Part shown: piece after piece, positions 35,427-45,255 of the stretch
Numbering within the stretch: the first letter of the stretch is position 1
How the letters are laid out: each line of letters opens with the position of its first letter
The notes under the pieces: generated by a model
What the model was told of the DNA's origin: nothing
The model's input: the letters and a program-made list of their open reading frames with translations, nothing else
The model's database searches: none
DNA from: Aristolochia californica
Lineage: Eukaryota; Streptophyta; Magnoliopsida; Piperales; Aristolochiaceae
DNA: 64,000 nt
Direction of reading: 5' to 3'
Assembly: GCA_029961685.1 (NCBI GenBank)
Contig: JARWKL010000002.1
Location: forward strand, 35,618,908 to 35,682,907
Translations under genes and position numbers: made by a program

Positions 35427-35744
35427 GAGATCTTGGGTCCTTGGGTGTAGTGTTCATTGGGATTCCGCTTCTCTGTATCATCTTCCTCTACATCTTCAAT
35501 AATGTGTGTCAAGGTGATGGAAGGGAAAATAGTGGCGAATCTCATTGAAATCTTGTTTCAGGGTCCCTAACTTTCCAACGCTGATTGTGCCACACATAAC
35601 CAAAATGATCAAGAAAAAGCAAAGAAGAGTCATCTTAAAAGGGTGCAATCCTCTTTGGATCTGCCACACCCTTCGAACTCCCAGGCACCAATCTAACATT
35701 TTCTGCATCGATCCAAATAGAAAGAAGCAACAACAGCTAGAAGA

Positions 35745-38558
35745 GAAAGATCAATCTTCCTCTTCTCCTTCTACTACATACAAAGGGCTCAACTTTTCCT
35801 TTGACTGAACTCAAGGGATCTACCAGAACTAGCATACCACAACAGAGGTACCCCCCAGCATTGAATTATATTTTATTAACTGATAAAAGTGAACCAGAGA
35901 GTTATAAAGAAGTCATGCAAGTTGATGAATCAACCAAGTGGGAGTTGGCCATGCTGGATGAGATGGATTCACTGTTATTCAATCAGACATGGAAGTTGAC
36001 CGAGTTACCAAAAGGGAAGAAGGTTTTGCATAATAAATGGGTGTACCGAATAAAAGATAAACATGATAGCAGCAAGTGGTACAAGGCAAGATTGGTGGTA
36101 AATGGCTTTCAACAAGAAAAGGCATTCGCTACACTGAGATTTTCTCTCCAGTTGTGAAGTTGACTACTATTAGAATAGTGCTTGGACTAGTGGCAAATGA
36201 AGACTTGCACTTGGAGCAATTGGATGTAAAGACAACCTTTCTTTATGGTGATTTAGAAGAATAAATTTACATGATGGATTTTGAATTTATGGAAGAGAGA
36301 AATACTTCATTGACTTATGTAATCAAAGAACATAAACGTCTATTTATAATAGAGGAAGGTAGTATAGTCCAATTACTATTAAACTACCTTTGTCCCAATT
36401 ACACCCAAACTCTAACACTTAAAGATAAGTCCTAGCATAATTAAATAACCCAATATAAACAGAAGACTAATATAACTAAAACACCTTTAAATTAAAACTC
36501 TTCTGTGAGACCTCCTTCCATAATAATTGTGACTCAGTAAGACTTCTTCTTGTGTAAGACTTATTATTTTGTAAGTCTCATAGTGCCACCTCACGTGATC
36601 ATGGTGGGTACATATCTTATGGGTTTGGGTCCATCTTCCAACACACTTGGATATGTGGGCCTTCCTTGCTCTTATGGGCTTGGGCCCATCTTCCAATGCA
36701 CTTGGATATGTGAGCCTTCCTTGGTCGTGTGGGCTTAGGCCCATCTTCCAACACTCCCCCTCAAGTTGGGGGTGAGAGACCATCATGAACTCCTAGCTTG
36801 CTGCAAATGATGTATAGGATCTTCTCATATAAAATAGCAGTCCTCCATATCTTCCAACACTCCCCCTTGATGTTGGTGCTCTCTTGCATGAAGCCCAACT
36901 GGCATACGATAAGTGAGAGTAAAATCACTCCAAGTCATATGACATCTCTCCATACTCCAGTCATAACCCATTGTGGATGTAGGGCACACTCCTATCATTC
37001 TCAGGTAGTGGTACTCCTATCTTTCGCAGGTAGTGAGTCTATACGTAGTGCTCAGAAGTGTAGTAAAAACTCCTCCATCACTGTGTCCCTCCACATGACA
37101 ATGGTAGGTGCAATAAATTCCAATTAAAGGGGTAACATATATGTAGTAATAAGCTCCTCCATCATGGTGTCCCAACCCGGGCACCGACTCTCACTGGTAG
37201 AAATGGGTGATAAATGCCTATCATTCACAAGACGGCGACGTGATACATGAAAAAGGCATGTCATTCACAAGACGGCGATAAAAGACCCATGGGTATATAT
37301 AAGTCTTAATGGACTTAAAACACTCAACCATGATGGACTTAAACTCCCAACCGAAGCAACACATAAAAGGTTATCCCAAAGATGTATGTGAGAGTCAAAT
37401 AAAGGATGGTAGTAGTAAGGTTGTCAAATAACCAATAGGTAATGACTAAACAAGAAGATAAGATGTTGAGGCCACCACACATATCTTATGGGCTTGGGCT
37501 CATCTTCCAACAATGCAGCCAAAGGGTTTCAAAGCACATGGAAAGGAGAAAATGGTGTGCAAACTTCAAAAGAGCATGTATGGTCTTAAATAGGCTCCAA
37601 GACAACGGTATAAGAAGTTTGATACTTTTATGAGTAGTAATTGTTTCTTGAGGTGTCAGACAGATCATTGCTATTATGTGAAGAAGTTTGATGACTCCTA
37701 CATCATTCTATTACTATATGTTAATGACATGTTGATAGCAGGTGATTGCAAACAGGAAATAGATAGGTTGAAAAGGGAGTTGTCCAAGAAGTTTGCAATG
37801 AAGGATTTGGGTGTTACAAAACAAATCTTTTGGATGAGGATTACTAGGGATACTAATCTCTTGAAACTGTCACAAGAAGAATATGTGAAGAAGGTGTTGA
37901 ACTGATTCAACATGAATGATGCAAAACTAGTGAGTACTCCTTTGGCTAGGGCTATCTAAGGAACACTCACCTTCTATAGAGCAAGAGTGAGCCCACATGG
38001 CCAATGTGGATTATACTTCTGCTATTGGCAATCTCATGTATGTTATGGTGTGCACTAGATCTGACATAGCTCATGCAGTGGGAGTTGTGAGTAGATATAT
38101 GAGTAATCATGGTAAACAATATTAGGAAGCAGTGAAGTGGATTCTTAGGTATTTGAGAGGGATTGTAGACTCAGCCTTATGTTTCATAAAGTCAGACTTG
38201 GGATTACTGGGTTATGTAGATGCTGACTTGGCTGGAGACATTGATGGCAGAAAGAGTACCACTAGATATGTATACACATTGGGTGGTAAAACAATTAGTT
38301 GGGACTCTAAGTTGCAAAAGATAGTTGTTCTTTCCACTACTGAAGCAAAATATGTCACCGTGACCGAAGCCAGCAAAGAGATGGTATAGTTTCAGTCTTT
38401 TTTAGAAGAATTAGGTCTCAAGCATGGGAAGAATGTGTTATATTGTGACTGTCAGAGTGCTATTCATTTTGCAAAGAACATCGTTTATCATGCCATAACA
38501 AAAGCACATACAGGTGTGTTATCACTTCATTAGATCGGCTCTTGAAGATGGAGTAATA
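35745..38558 (+). pseudogene. Copia-3 RT and RNase H, degenerate
   Basis: RT begins STKWELAMLDEMDSLLFNQT and KVLHNKWVYRIKDKHD. A frameshift follows near 36120, then SPVVKLTTIRIVLGL and EQLDVKTTFLYGDLEE. The LTR insertion at 36279 splits the next motif. RT resumes at 37513 with QPKGFKAHGKE and has LLLYVNDMLIAGD, where the catalytic YVDD is YVND. RNase H follows from 38132: ILRYLRGIVDSALCF, YVDADLAGDIDGRKSTT, STTEAKYVTV and YCDCQSAIHFAKN. The last codons (IRSALEDGVI, then LALEKIQGSQNPA) resume at 41309 after the second insertion. Confidence 0.88.
36279..37512 (-). mobile_element. LTR-C family element with a mostly deleted second LTR
   Basis: Inserted in the Copia-3 RT with flanks ATGGA and ATGCA (5-bp TSD, one mismatch). 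The left LTR is 36279-36756. It is followed by CTCCCCCTCAAG (PPT on minus), an interior matching 19951-20600 and 40084-40331 (minus), and only the last ~35 bp of the second LTR (CTTATGGGCTTGGGCTCATC to CCAACA). Non-coding. Confidence 0.85.
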
Positions 38559-39100
38559 TGTTACGGTCCCTAGTCATGGATCTAGTAACACAGCGTGGAA
38601 TTTGAGACTCCAGCACTGGAAGTGAGTTGCTGGCCTTGGTAAGGAAGGTGAAAAATCCTTTCTTTGTGCTGATGTCGGATTGGAGGAAAGAAGCTCTCTT
38701 TATGAGGTTGATATGTTGTCTTAGGGTAAGGGCAGATAGCCCTTATTGCTGCTGATCGGATAGGAGAAGAAAACCTCTTATTTTGATTATGGAAAAGAAG
38801 GTTTGGGACCCCTCTTGGTTGCTACTCGTGATAGGGCTGGAAAACTCCTATCTTGTATAACTTTAGGATCACGTATTAGAGGATCCTTACCTTCTTCTTG
38901 CTGATCTTAAAGCTTCCACACCTTGCGCCAATGTTGCTCATGATATGAGGATGGAAAAACCTCACTTCTTGCTCAGTAAGGAGGGTAAGATCCCTCTCTA
39001 GCTGTTGTTGATGAAAAAGAGGCTGAAGCCTCTCTTTGAACTCAAAAAAGGGACAGAACTCTCCTTCCCTTCCTCGGTATAGATCAATGGAAAAACAAAT

Positions 39101-39193
39101 TGCTGAGATATTTATATCGGGCCAGTCCTTGTATAAGATCCATGCGGTTGCTTTCCTAATAGGTTCGACCCTTTTAGTGCACTGGTTTCAACA
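39101..39193 (+). repeat. TRIM left LTR, 93 bp
   Basis: TGCTGAGATATTTATATCGG to GGTTTCAACA, then the PBS at 39194-39205. Confidence 0.88.
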
Positions 39194-40331
39194 TGGTATC
39201 AGAGCGGGTCGGTCGTGTTTTCTCTGTTCGGTCGAGAAGAGGAAGACGGAAGCTCGGCTCCAACGTGGGAAGAAGACACTATTGGAAATTTTGATTTTTC
39301 TAACTTAGGAAATGGACTTAATAAAACGGCGGTACAGCGCCTGTTCCAACCCAACTTGGCCTGGGTTAAGTCAAGCCATCTTGGACCGGGCCGAGTTCAC
39401 CCAGTGACGGGTCAGCACTTACTCTTGTTCTGCTAAATTAACTCGGGTCAACTCGGACTAAGTCAACCCGGCCTGGGTCAAACTGAAAAAAAAATACGTG
39501 TTTGTGTCCCGAGTTCTATGCCAATTCCTCCCACAACTCGGCTATATTGGTCTATTATTTGACTTTGTCCAACTCGGTTCTATCTCCAGCTGAATTATTA
39601 TCTTGGCTTTTTACTTGGATTTGGTGCAACTTCCTTATTTACTGATGGACTCATTGCCAATTATTTCATGTGTCCTTATTATTCTTAAGGACCTCTATTA
39701 CTTACCGATTATCCGCTACTATACAACTGCACATATGGAGCATGTTATCTGGGCATTGACCCATTTCCGCTGCTACTATTGTGTCTCTTTGATTGAGACA
39801 TTATTTCTGAAGAAAAACTCCTCGGTTGCTTGCCTTGGGTTCATTATTTGCTGATTGTTTTTGACATTGGTTCTTTTGATGCAAAATTTGAATTTCTTAG
39901 AAAAATAAATCACATGGTGGCCTTAGCATCGTATTTTCTTTACCCATTACCCGTTACCCTTTGCCAGTCTTTCTCCTACCTTCCTTTATTTGACTCTCAC
40001 TTACCCTTACTAGCCAACCCTTTTTAAAGCATTGCTTTGGTTGTCCCTTTTATTCATATGGGTGTTTTAAGTCCATTGAGACTTTTTATAGGTACCCGTG
40101 GGTCTTTTATCGCCGTCTTGTGAATGACAAACCACTTTAGTGATTATCGTCACTATATTCGTTCGAAATCCTTCGAGTTTGGTTTTGACTTGTGTTTTAT
40201 CACCCATTTTTACCTTTTGAGAGTTTGTGTCCAGTTTCGTACTTCTCTTGGGACACGAGGAGATTATTATTATATTTATGTTATTTGGTTCAAGTTGGGA
40301 TCACTGTCATTACCTCCCAGCTTGAGGGGGT

Positions 40332-40558
40332 GCTGGAATATGTGATGTAATTAGGGTGACACTGATGTAATTAGTTTATATTTTCTATCTTTTCTTCATT
40401 CTTATTAGGGTGAAGGGTATACTTGTAATATTGGTATTTTTTATATCTATAAATATACCTTCTGGGAAAAGGTTTGGATAGTGTCCATAACCTCTAGTTT
40501 TCTCCCAATGGTGTCTCTCTTATTTTTTCCATGACCTAAATCGAGTCCTAAAAATCAA
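40332..40558 (+). repeat. NA-LTR1-type LTR inside the TRIM
   Basis: TGCTGGAATATGTGATG to TAAAAATCAACA. Its 3' part (CTAGTTTTCTCCCAATGG, CCATGA(C/G)CTAAAT) matches NA-LTR1 on minus. Preceded by CAGCTTGAGGGGG and followed by TGGTATCAGAGC, so it has both a PPT and a PBS. Confidence 0.75.
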
Positions 40559-40884
40559 CATGGTATCAGAGCAGGTCGGTCTTGTGTTCGAATCCCGCTG
40601 CCCTCAATATCTGTGTTGACAAATTTGACCCCCCGTGTTATGGGGGGTGCCCCGTGTTGTGGGCGTCGCATGTGCGGGGGAGTGTTGGAATTGGCTCGTT
40701 GCCTGTCTTTAATATTCATGTTGCGCCTTCTCTAACAGGTCGATCTTTTAGAGCAAATGGTTTCAATATGGTATCTGAACAGGTTGGTCCTGAGTTCGAA
40801 TCCCGCTCCTGCCGCGTTTCCACGGTTGTCCCCGTGCGCATTCTACGTTCCCCAAATTTCCATGGGTTTCCCCGTGCAGAGGAG

Positions 40885-40977
40885 TGTTGAGATATTTATA
40901 TCAGGCTAGTCCTTGTATAAGATTCGTACGGTTTCTTTCCTAATAGGTTCGAGCCTTTTAGCGCACTGGATTCAACA
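40885..40977 (+). repeat. TRIM right LTR, 93 bp
   Basis: TGTTGAGATATTTATATCAGG to GGATTCAACA. Same length as the left copy, with scattered substitutions. Confidence 0.88.
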
Positions 40978-41484
40978 CAAATCAAGAATGAAAGAGAGAT
41001 ATGCAGATTCTAAGGAAATCTAGACCTAGAGATCATCAAGGGAGACCTCCAAACCCTAGAGCTCGTCAAAGAGAGCTCCAAGCCTGTTTAACCTAAAAAT
41101 CAATGCTTGCCTTTTCTCTATTTATTTACCCTTTAAATAAGTATTTTAAGGCTAAAAATGACAATTCTGCCCCTACGTCCATACTCCTTACATACTTATT
41201 GAAAAATTATACTTAAAGCAATAAAAAATATGAAATATAAAACTAATGAACTCGGTGAGTTATTGCCTCCTCCTTTGAGTGACTCGGTGTGCTATTGAGT
41301 CCACAACATATTAGCACTTGAGAAGATTCAAGGGAGTCAGAATCCAGCTATATGTTCACAATGACTGTTATGATTGAGAAACTGAAGTTGTGTGCAACTT
41401 CAGTTGGACTTCTCGCTGAGGATTGAAAAGTTATTGGCACTGCAAATGAGATATTAATGATGGATTAGTCTCCGAGTGGGAGAT

Positions 41485-41921
41485 TATTAGGTTGTGGAGC
41501 CTAATTAACGCCCTAAGTTGGGTCGGTACACAGATCCATGATATATATATTGTTGTTTCATTGAGGATAATTTCAGAATTTTACTCTTGTAAAGCAGTTT
41601 CCCTAATTTTCTCTTTAGAATTGGGGGACGCCACTATTAGGGTTTTATCATTCATCTGAGGAGCTTCAGTTACGGACGAGAGAGGATAGAGAAAAACAAC
41701 AAATGTAAGTGTGTGTGATCTCTCTTGTAAACTATTTCATCTTCATATTGGATTACTGCAGCAGCAGAAGACAAGACATAGTCTCATCTTGAGGCAAACT
41801 TGTATAAATCTTGATTCCTAAAAAAGGCAACGTCATGAGGTATGGAAACATAGTTTTTCCTTTCTTTCGCGATTATTACTATTGTTCTCGTTAGTTTGGA
41901 ATTAAGGCGTCTAATTCCTAA
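41485..41921 (+). repeat. Copia-3 3' LTR, imperfect right end
   Basis: Follows the purine-rich GAGTGGGAGAT. Starts TATTAGGTTGTGGAGCC and matches the solo LTR at 18298-18675. The final ACA of CCTAACA is missing. A 27-bp block (GGCAACGTCATGAGGTATG, then AAACAT) occurs inside it at about 41827 and again just outside at about 41925. Confidence 0.75.
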
Positions 41922-42089
41922 TGAGGGCAACGTCATGAGGTATGAAAACATGGAGGGAGAGCGGAAAACATGGGAGGTGGAGGAAGTGTTTATTGGGGAT
42001 GCCAACATCTTCCCCACTACACAACCCAATGGTGTCGTTCAAGCCATAGCTTACTGCATTGCATTGTGCCCATTTTTCAACTTATGTAA
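41922..42089 (+). other. Short unassigned stretch
   Basis: Holds the second copy of the GGCAACGTCATGAGG block and a short reading frame (VEEVFIGDANIFPTTQPNG) that I do not recognise. It may be a host gene scrap. Confidence 0.35.
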
Positions 42090-42342
42090 TATGAAGTGGG
42101 TCCAAGGTCCATCCAAAAATAACTAGCCAATTTAGAAAAAAAATTATAATTAATAAATTCAAAATTTTTGTATTCACTAATCTATGTAGGATTATTCCTT
42201 AATACTCCCCTCACGGCTCGGATACCACGTGAATTTGAGTCTAATGCCCATAAAAAAGAATAGCTAACTTAGAAAGTCTCTTTTCCAACTAATAAACTCA
42301 AGATCGTTATACTCACTAATCTATGTGGGCCTATTCCTTACA
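42090..42342 (-). mobile_element. SMART-type miniature LTR retrotransposon, 253 bp
   Basis: Two 115-bp LTRs, 42228-42342 and 42090-42204, each reading TGTAAGGAATA or TATTAAGGAATA and CACATAGATTAGTGA or TACATAGATTAGTGA on minus. Only 23 bp lie between them. On minus this is PBS TGGTATCCGAGCCG followed by the purine tract TGAGGGGAG. The perfect 5-bp TSD TGTAA is at 42085-42089 and 42343-42347. It cannot encode anything and must move in trans. The layout matches known plant SMART elements. Confidence 0.88.
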
Positions 42343-42543
42343 TGTAACATTTAACTGAAATGTAATTTTAATTGCAGTTAAATAGATAAGAAAAAATTTA
42401 ATTTAAATTTTTTAAAAAAATTATATTATTTTCTGGTAAAACACTAATAAGATTTTATATTGAAGGTCTCTTAAAAATATATATTTTAAAAAATATTTCT
42501 AACCTTTTTTTGAAATAAAAATTTTCAACGAGGGGTTAATGTT

Positions 42544-42901
42544 TGTTATGGTCCCGGATCTGACACATGGATTCGTAGAGAGGAAGAAGAGAAAGACGAA
42601 AATCAAGCCAAAGGGAAGCTTGAAAACCCGAGGTTTGTTAAGGAGAACGCACACCCCTGAGCTCGTCGAGGAGAACTCAAAATCTTGTTTACTCTAAATC
42701 AATGCTTCTCTTTCTCATTACTCTTACCCCTTAAATAGGGTTCACCCTTACAAGGTTTAAGATAAAATATTACAAAAATACCCCTATAAAAAAAATTCCA
42801 AAAATGCCTTTGTGGCCTATTACTTCTTAAACTGAAATAAAATAAAATAAATTAAAGAAAAACAATTAAAATAATAAAGTTATTGCGTGCATAACGTTAC
42901 A
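42544..42901 (-). repeat. Cap-LTR 3' LTR
   Basis: 358 bp, TGTTATGGTCCC to ATAACGTTACA on plus. Followed by CCCCCTGGAAGAAAGAG, the minus-strand polypurine tract. Confidence 0.8.
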
Positions 42902-43069
42902 CCCCCTGGAAGAAAGAGTTTGTCCTCAAGCTCAAAGGTAGGGTCTGCTTGCCCGTGCCGACGTCTCCATTCGTTCTCAAGTATCAACCGTGGTATCTGT
43001 GTCAGCCCTCTGGACTACAAAAGTAGAGCATCCAACTAGAGAAGCAAATTTTTTTTTTTTGACACTGCC

Positions 43070-43304
43070 AGCTTCACTTGCTGTAGCATACCCCAATACG
43101 GATAAGCAACCAAACAACAAGTTGAACGATCACCTGCGCCAAACTGGTAACTTCTACTTCGACATTAAAAGCCTTTGTGGGATCTGCCCTAGCAGTTGCC
43201 TCATTGGCAAAATATAGCATGTCCCTGATAACCTCAGTCTTTGGACCCAGTCCATGTTCAGCAAATTTCCCAGCATACTCGACGAAATGGTCGTAAGCAC
43301 TGAG
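43070..43304 (-). pseudogene. Captured fragment, unrecognised
   Basis: A clean 78-codon minus frame ([20 protein letters not shown], then [20 protein letters not shown]), one frame off the glutamate synthase piece upstream. It has protein-like composition, but I do not recognise the family. Confidence 0.4.
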
Positions 43305-43430
43305 CATGATATCAAGATATCATCGTGGTCTACTACTTTGTCAAGATCCACCAATTCAAGGTTGCACCTTTGGTGAAACTTCTCGTCCATATCAAGAACA
43401 TATGCAACACCCCCACTCATCCCCGAATCC
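43305..43430 (-). pseudogene. Captured glutamate synthase (NADH-GOGAT) fragment
   Basis: Minus frame reads [20 protein letters not shown] and [16 protein letters not shown]. This corresponds to the end of the alpha-helical/glutamate synthase domain of plastid NADH-GOGAT, where GMSGG and RCNxELVDL are conserved. About 42 codons, fused in frame downstream of the sorting-receptor piece. Non-functional by itself. Confidence 0.75.
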
Positions 43431-44724
43431 TGCTTGACCTCAGCCTCCTGACAAGTTGAGAAGGAATGTCCATCTTGAGTAGCATGCCAACAACCTCCAT
43501 TGTTTAGCTTGCATCGTCCAGGCCCACTTGCTTCACAATGGCTATAACCATCCCCTTTGAACTGCACTCCTTCTACCAAGGGACACTCATAGACTCTTCC
43601 ATGGAATGTGTCCTTGCAAGTTGTTATATTCACAATTTTATCTCGCCAACAACCACCATTGTTGCTCAAGCATTCATTTGTCTCAATATCATCACTCAAA
43701 CAAACAACAAGTTCAGTAGTTTCCTCAAAACTAGCACAAATAGCCTTCAATACAACACCTTTCTCTAACTTCCCTCGATACTGCCGATTATTAACAACAA
43801 GTGTAGGCAGTATGGTAACATCTCCCCTGGATCCCTTACCAACTTGAGCATCTTGCTCTTTTTCAGCACAGGATTGTCAGCATTAGCATTTGGGTCGCCC
43901 ATGCACTTCTCAATTGTCTTATTGTCAAGTCCAAGAGATTTGATAATTGCATCTGCATATTCCTTGTTGTACTTTTTTTCCTTCATAGGGCACCTTATTT
44001 GAAAGCCTGTCACATAATCCCACCATACCCAAGGTCTTTTGGACTCATTTGCAACCTTAAAAACACATAACTGTCTCAAGTTCTCAATAACCACATCTTT
44101 CCCTTCATATCCTTGACTAAAATCTTGTTCAGGATCAGGTGCACAATATCTCCCATGATTAATACACTGAGATTTGCATTGCTTGCTAATTGTGAATGCC
44201 TATGGACAATACCAAGTTATGTAGTGAGGTGTGAACTGGTTGTATCCGCCTTGTTCAAGTAATTGTGTTGCCCCCTTGAAATCCTTCACAAATTGCATCA
44301 GCACGCTTAGGCCACACTCATCATTGCTATTGGTCCACAACTCATACTCCACCCGATCATCTGGGTGGGGCACTGCTTCTCTCTAGTCAAGGTTCACATT
44401 AACCATTTACCCACTGGCAATAGCCTTCTTTAACTTCTAACCAAAGTTTCTATCAATAAGGGCAGAAGAGATGGTTATATTCTGAATATATTTGGTAGAT
44501 GTTTCATCCTCTCGAGGTGAATCCATGGTTATTAGTGGTTCTTCGGTGTCATCCGCAACAAGGACAGCTGAGGCTCCAGCATTCTGGGCATTCCACACAT
44601 TTAAAGCAAAAGAACAATCTCCACAATCGACCAAAACGAACGTCGGCAGGGCCATGATCCTCGACTTAAATGAAATCCCGACATCATCAAAGCCTTTACA
44701 CCCCTTCTGATTATTTTTCGGGTA
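43431..44724 (-). pseudogene. Captured vacuolar sorting receptor (VSR/BP-80) sequence, intronless
   Basis: VSRs carry proteins with vacuolar signals from the Golgi to the vacuole. On minus, in receptor order: a PA domain ([56 protein letters not shown]); the central region ([56 protein letters not shown]); and EGF-like repeats ([33 protein letters not shown]). Several stops and frameshifts break it, for example near 44437 and 43860. No introns interrupt regions that span several exons in plant VSR genes, which suggests capture through mRNA. The signal peptide, transmembrane segment and YMPL-type tail are absent. Confidence 0.85.
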
Positions 44725-44880
44725 GACCACAGAATGATCGGCTTGTGTCATCTGACCGATCTTTTCAGCCCGAGTCATTCTTCTGATAAGATCTTTAACT
44801 CTGGTATTTAATGGCAGATTGGCGTCTTTATACATCATATAACCTTGTTCATCATCTCTGAATGCTCTCCACAAACCCCA
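44725..44880 (-). pseudogene. Captured glycoside hydrolase family 3 N-terminal fragment
   Basis: In the same minus frame as the following PA domain: [20 protein letters not shown] and [15 protein letters not shown]. This is the conserved N-terminus of plant GH3 beta-glucosidases/exo-glucanases, where RVxDLxxRMTxEEKIGQM is diagnostic. It is joined directly to the VSR sequence after HSVV, forming a chimeric 177-codon frame (44970-44437). The catalytic domain is absent. Confidence 0.75.
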
Positions 44881-45255
44881 CAACACTGTTCTCCAGAACA
44901 AGAGACTGTAATTCTCCATTTTTGAAATAGACACACTATTGGTGTGTGCATCCACAACTTTATAATTCATCTGAGAAATTTGATATAAATCCTCCTCAAG
45001 GAAAATTTCAGTACACTGTTGTCAATTTGATTGCCCAAAAGAATTTTATCTCCATTTTTTTCAGAACCAGGAAAGGACAAATTTGACTCACTATCCCGTG
45101 AATCTCCTATCATCGCAGGGCCCTTATAACTACCTGTTATGATAGCATATATACCACTCAACACATTTCTCAAGTTCACTTCAGGAGACCTCTTAAATTG
45201 TTGAGTAGAAATATGAGAATTCTCGTTTGACTTGTTTCCTCCATAAAAAAAATCT
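44881..45255 (-). pseudogene. Captured or element-derived coding-like sequence, unrecognised
   Basis: The minus strand reads VNLRNVLSGIYAIITGSYKG, then PAMIGDSRDSES and [14 protein letters not shown], and appears to continue 45840-46060 (DGRISYSSLFNLDKPTDD and YPPFVWIASGGKG) across the nested insertion. It has good protein-like composition, but I cannot assign a family. Confidence 0.4.

Larger units (their letters stand above)
28995..35708 (-). pseudogene. Xyloglucan 6-xylosyltransferase (GT34, XXT) pseudogene split by Copia-2
   Basis: The parts are 35708-35432 (N-terminal) and 29559-28995 (rest), both minus, joined exactly across the Copia-2 target duplication. The first part reads CLGVRRVWQIQRGLHPFK, a hydrophobic anchor (TLLCFFLIILVMCGTISVG) and KLGTLKQDFNEIRHYF, typical of a Golgi type II protein. 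The second contains ENPIEDHYLLKSIKNKTDY, VEFLWWMESDAMFT (donor-binding DxD) and LVIHGWNEMV, then GSFLLRALELDIL and APMGPIGKIKNEADK. XXT enzymes add xylose to the glucan backbone of xyloglucan. Stops, frameshifts, a gap after NMALLDAKM and loss of the C-terminal quarter show it is dead. No intron is seen in the preserved part. Confidence 0.88.
39101..40977 (+). mobile_element. Composite TRIM with 93-bp LTRs
   Basis: Terminal 93-bp LTRs (39101-39193 and 40885-40977) are flanked by the perfect TSD CAAAT (39096-39100 and 40978-40982). A PBS, TGGTATCAGAGC, follows the left LTR and a purine run (GTGCAGAGGAG) precedes the right one. There is no gag or pol. Inside, 39210-40558 is NA-LTR1-like interior plus an NA-LTR1-type LTR (40332-40558) with its own PPT (CTTGAGGGGG). 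A second short unit with PBS (40561), a ~84-bp LTR-like piece (about 40684-40768) and a further PBS-like site (40772) follows. Confidence 0.85.
38559..41308 (+). mobile_element. Solo-like LTR (TGTTACGGTCCC..CCACAACA) carrying a TRIM
   Basis: Without the TRIM it is about 870 bp (38559-39100 plus 40983-41308). It opens like the Cap-LTR LTRs (TGTTATGGTCCC) and shares the CCTAGAGATCATCAAGG / GAGCTCGTCAA(G)GAG leader-like middle and CAATGCTTxxCTTTTCTC. It interrupts the end of Copia-3 RNase H. Flanks TAATA and TATTA (or ACATA) do not form a clean TSD, so the exact ends are uncertain. Confidence 0.65.
35712..41921 (+). mobile_element. Copia-3, 5'-truncated copia with nested insertions
   Basis: Starts in the linker before RT, next to the XXT pseudogene start, and ends with its own 3' LTR (41485-41921). 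Two insertions interrupt its coding region: a small LTR element (36279-37512) and an LTR-like block (38559-41308), which itself carries a TRIM. Its 5' half is absent. The minus-strand gag and LTR at 28079-28915 belong to the same family and may be the displaced other end. Confidence 0.8.

Noticed and set aside
40590..40610. Possible tRNA gene (GTTCGAATCCC T-arm)
   Set aside because: No acceptor, D or anticodon stem can be built. The motif sits in the leader after a retrotransposon primer site.
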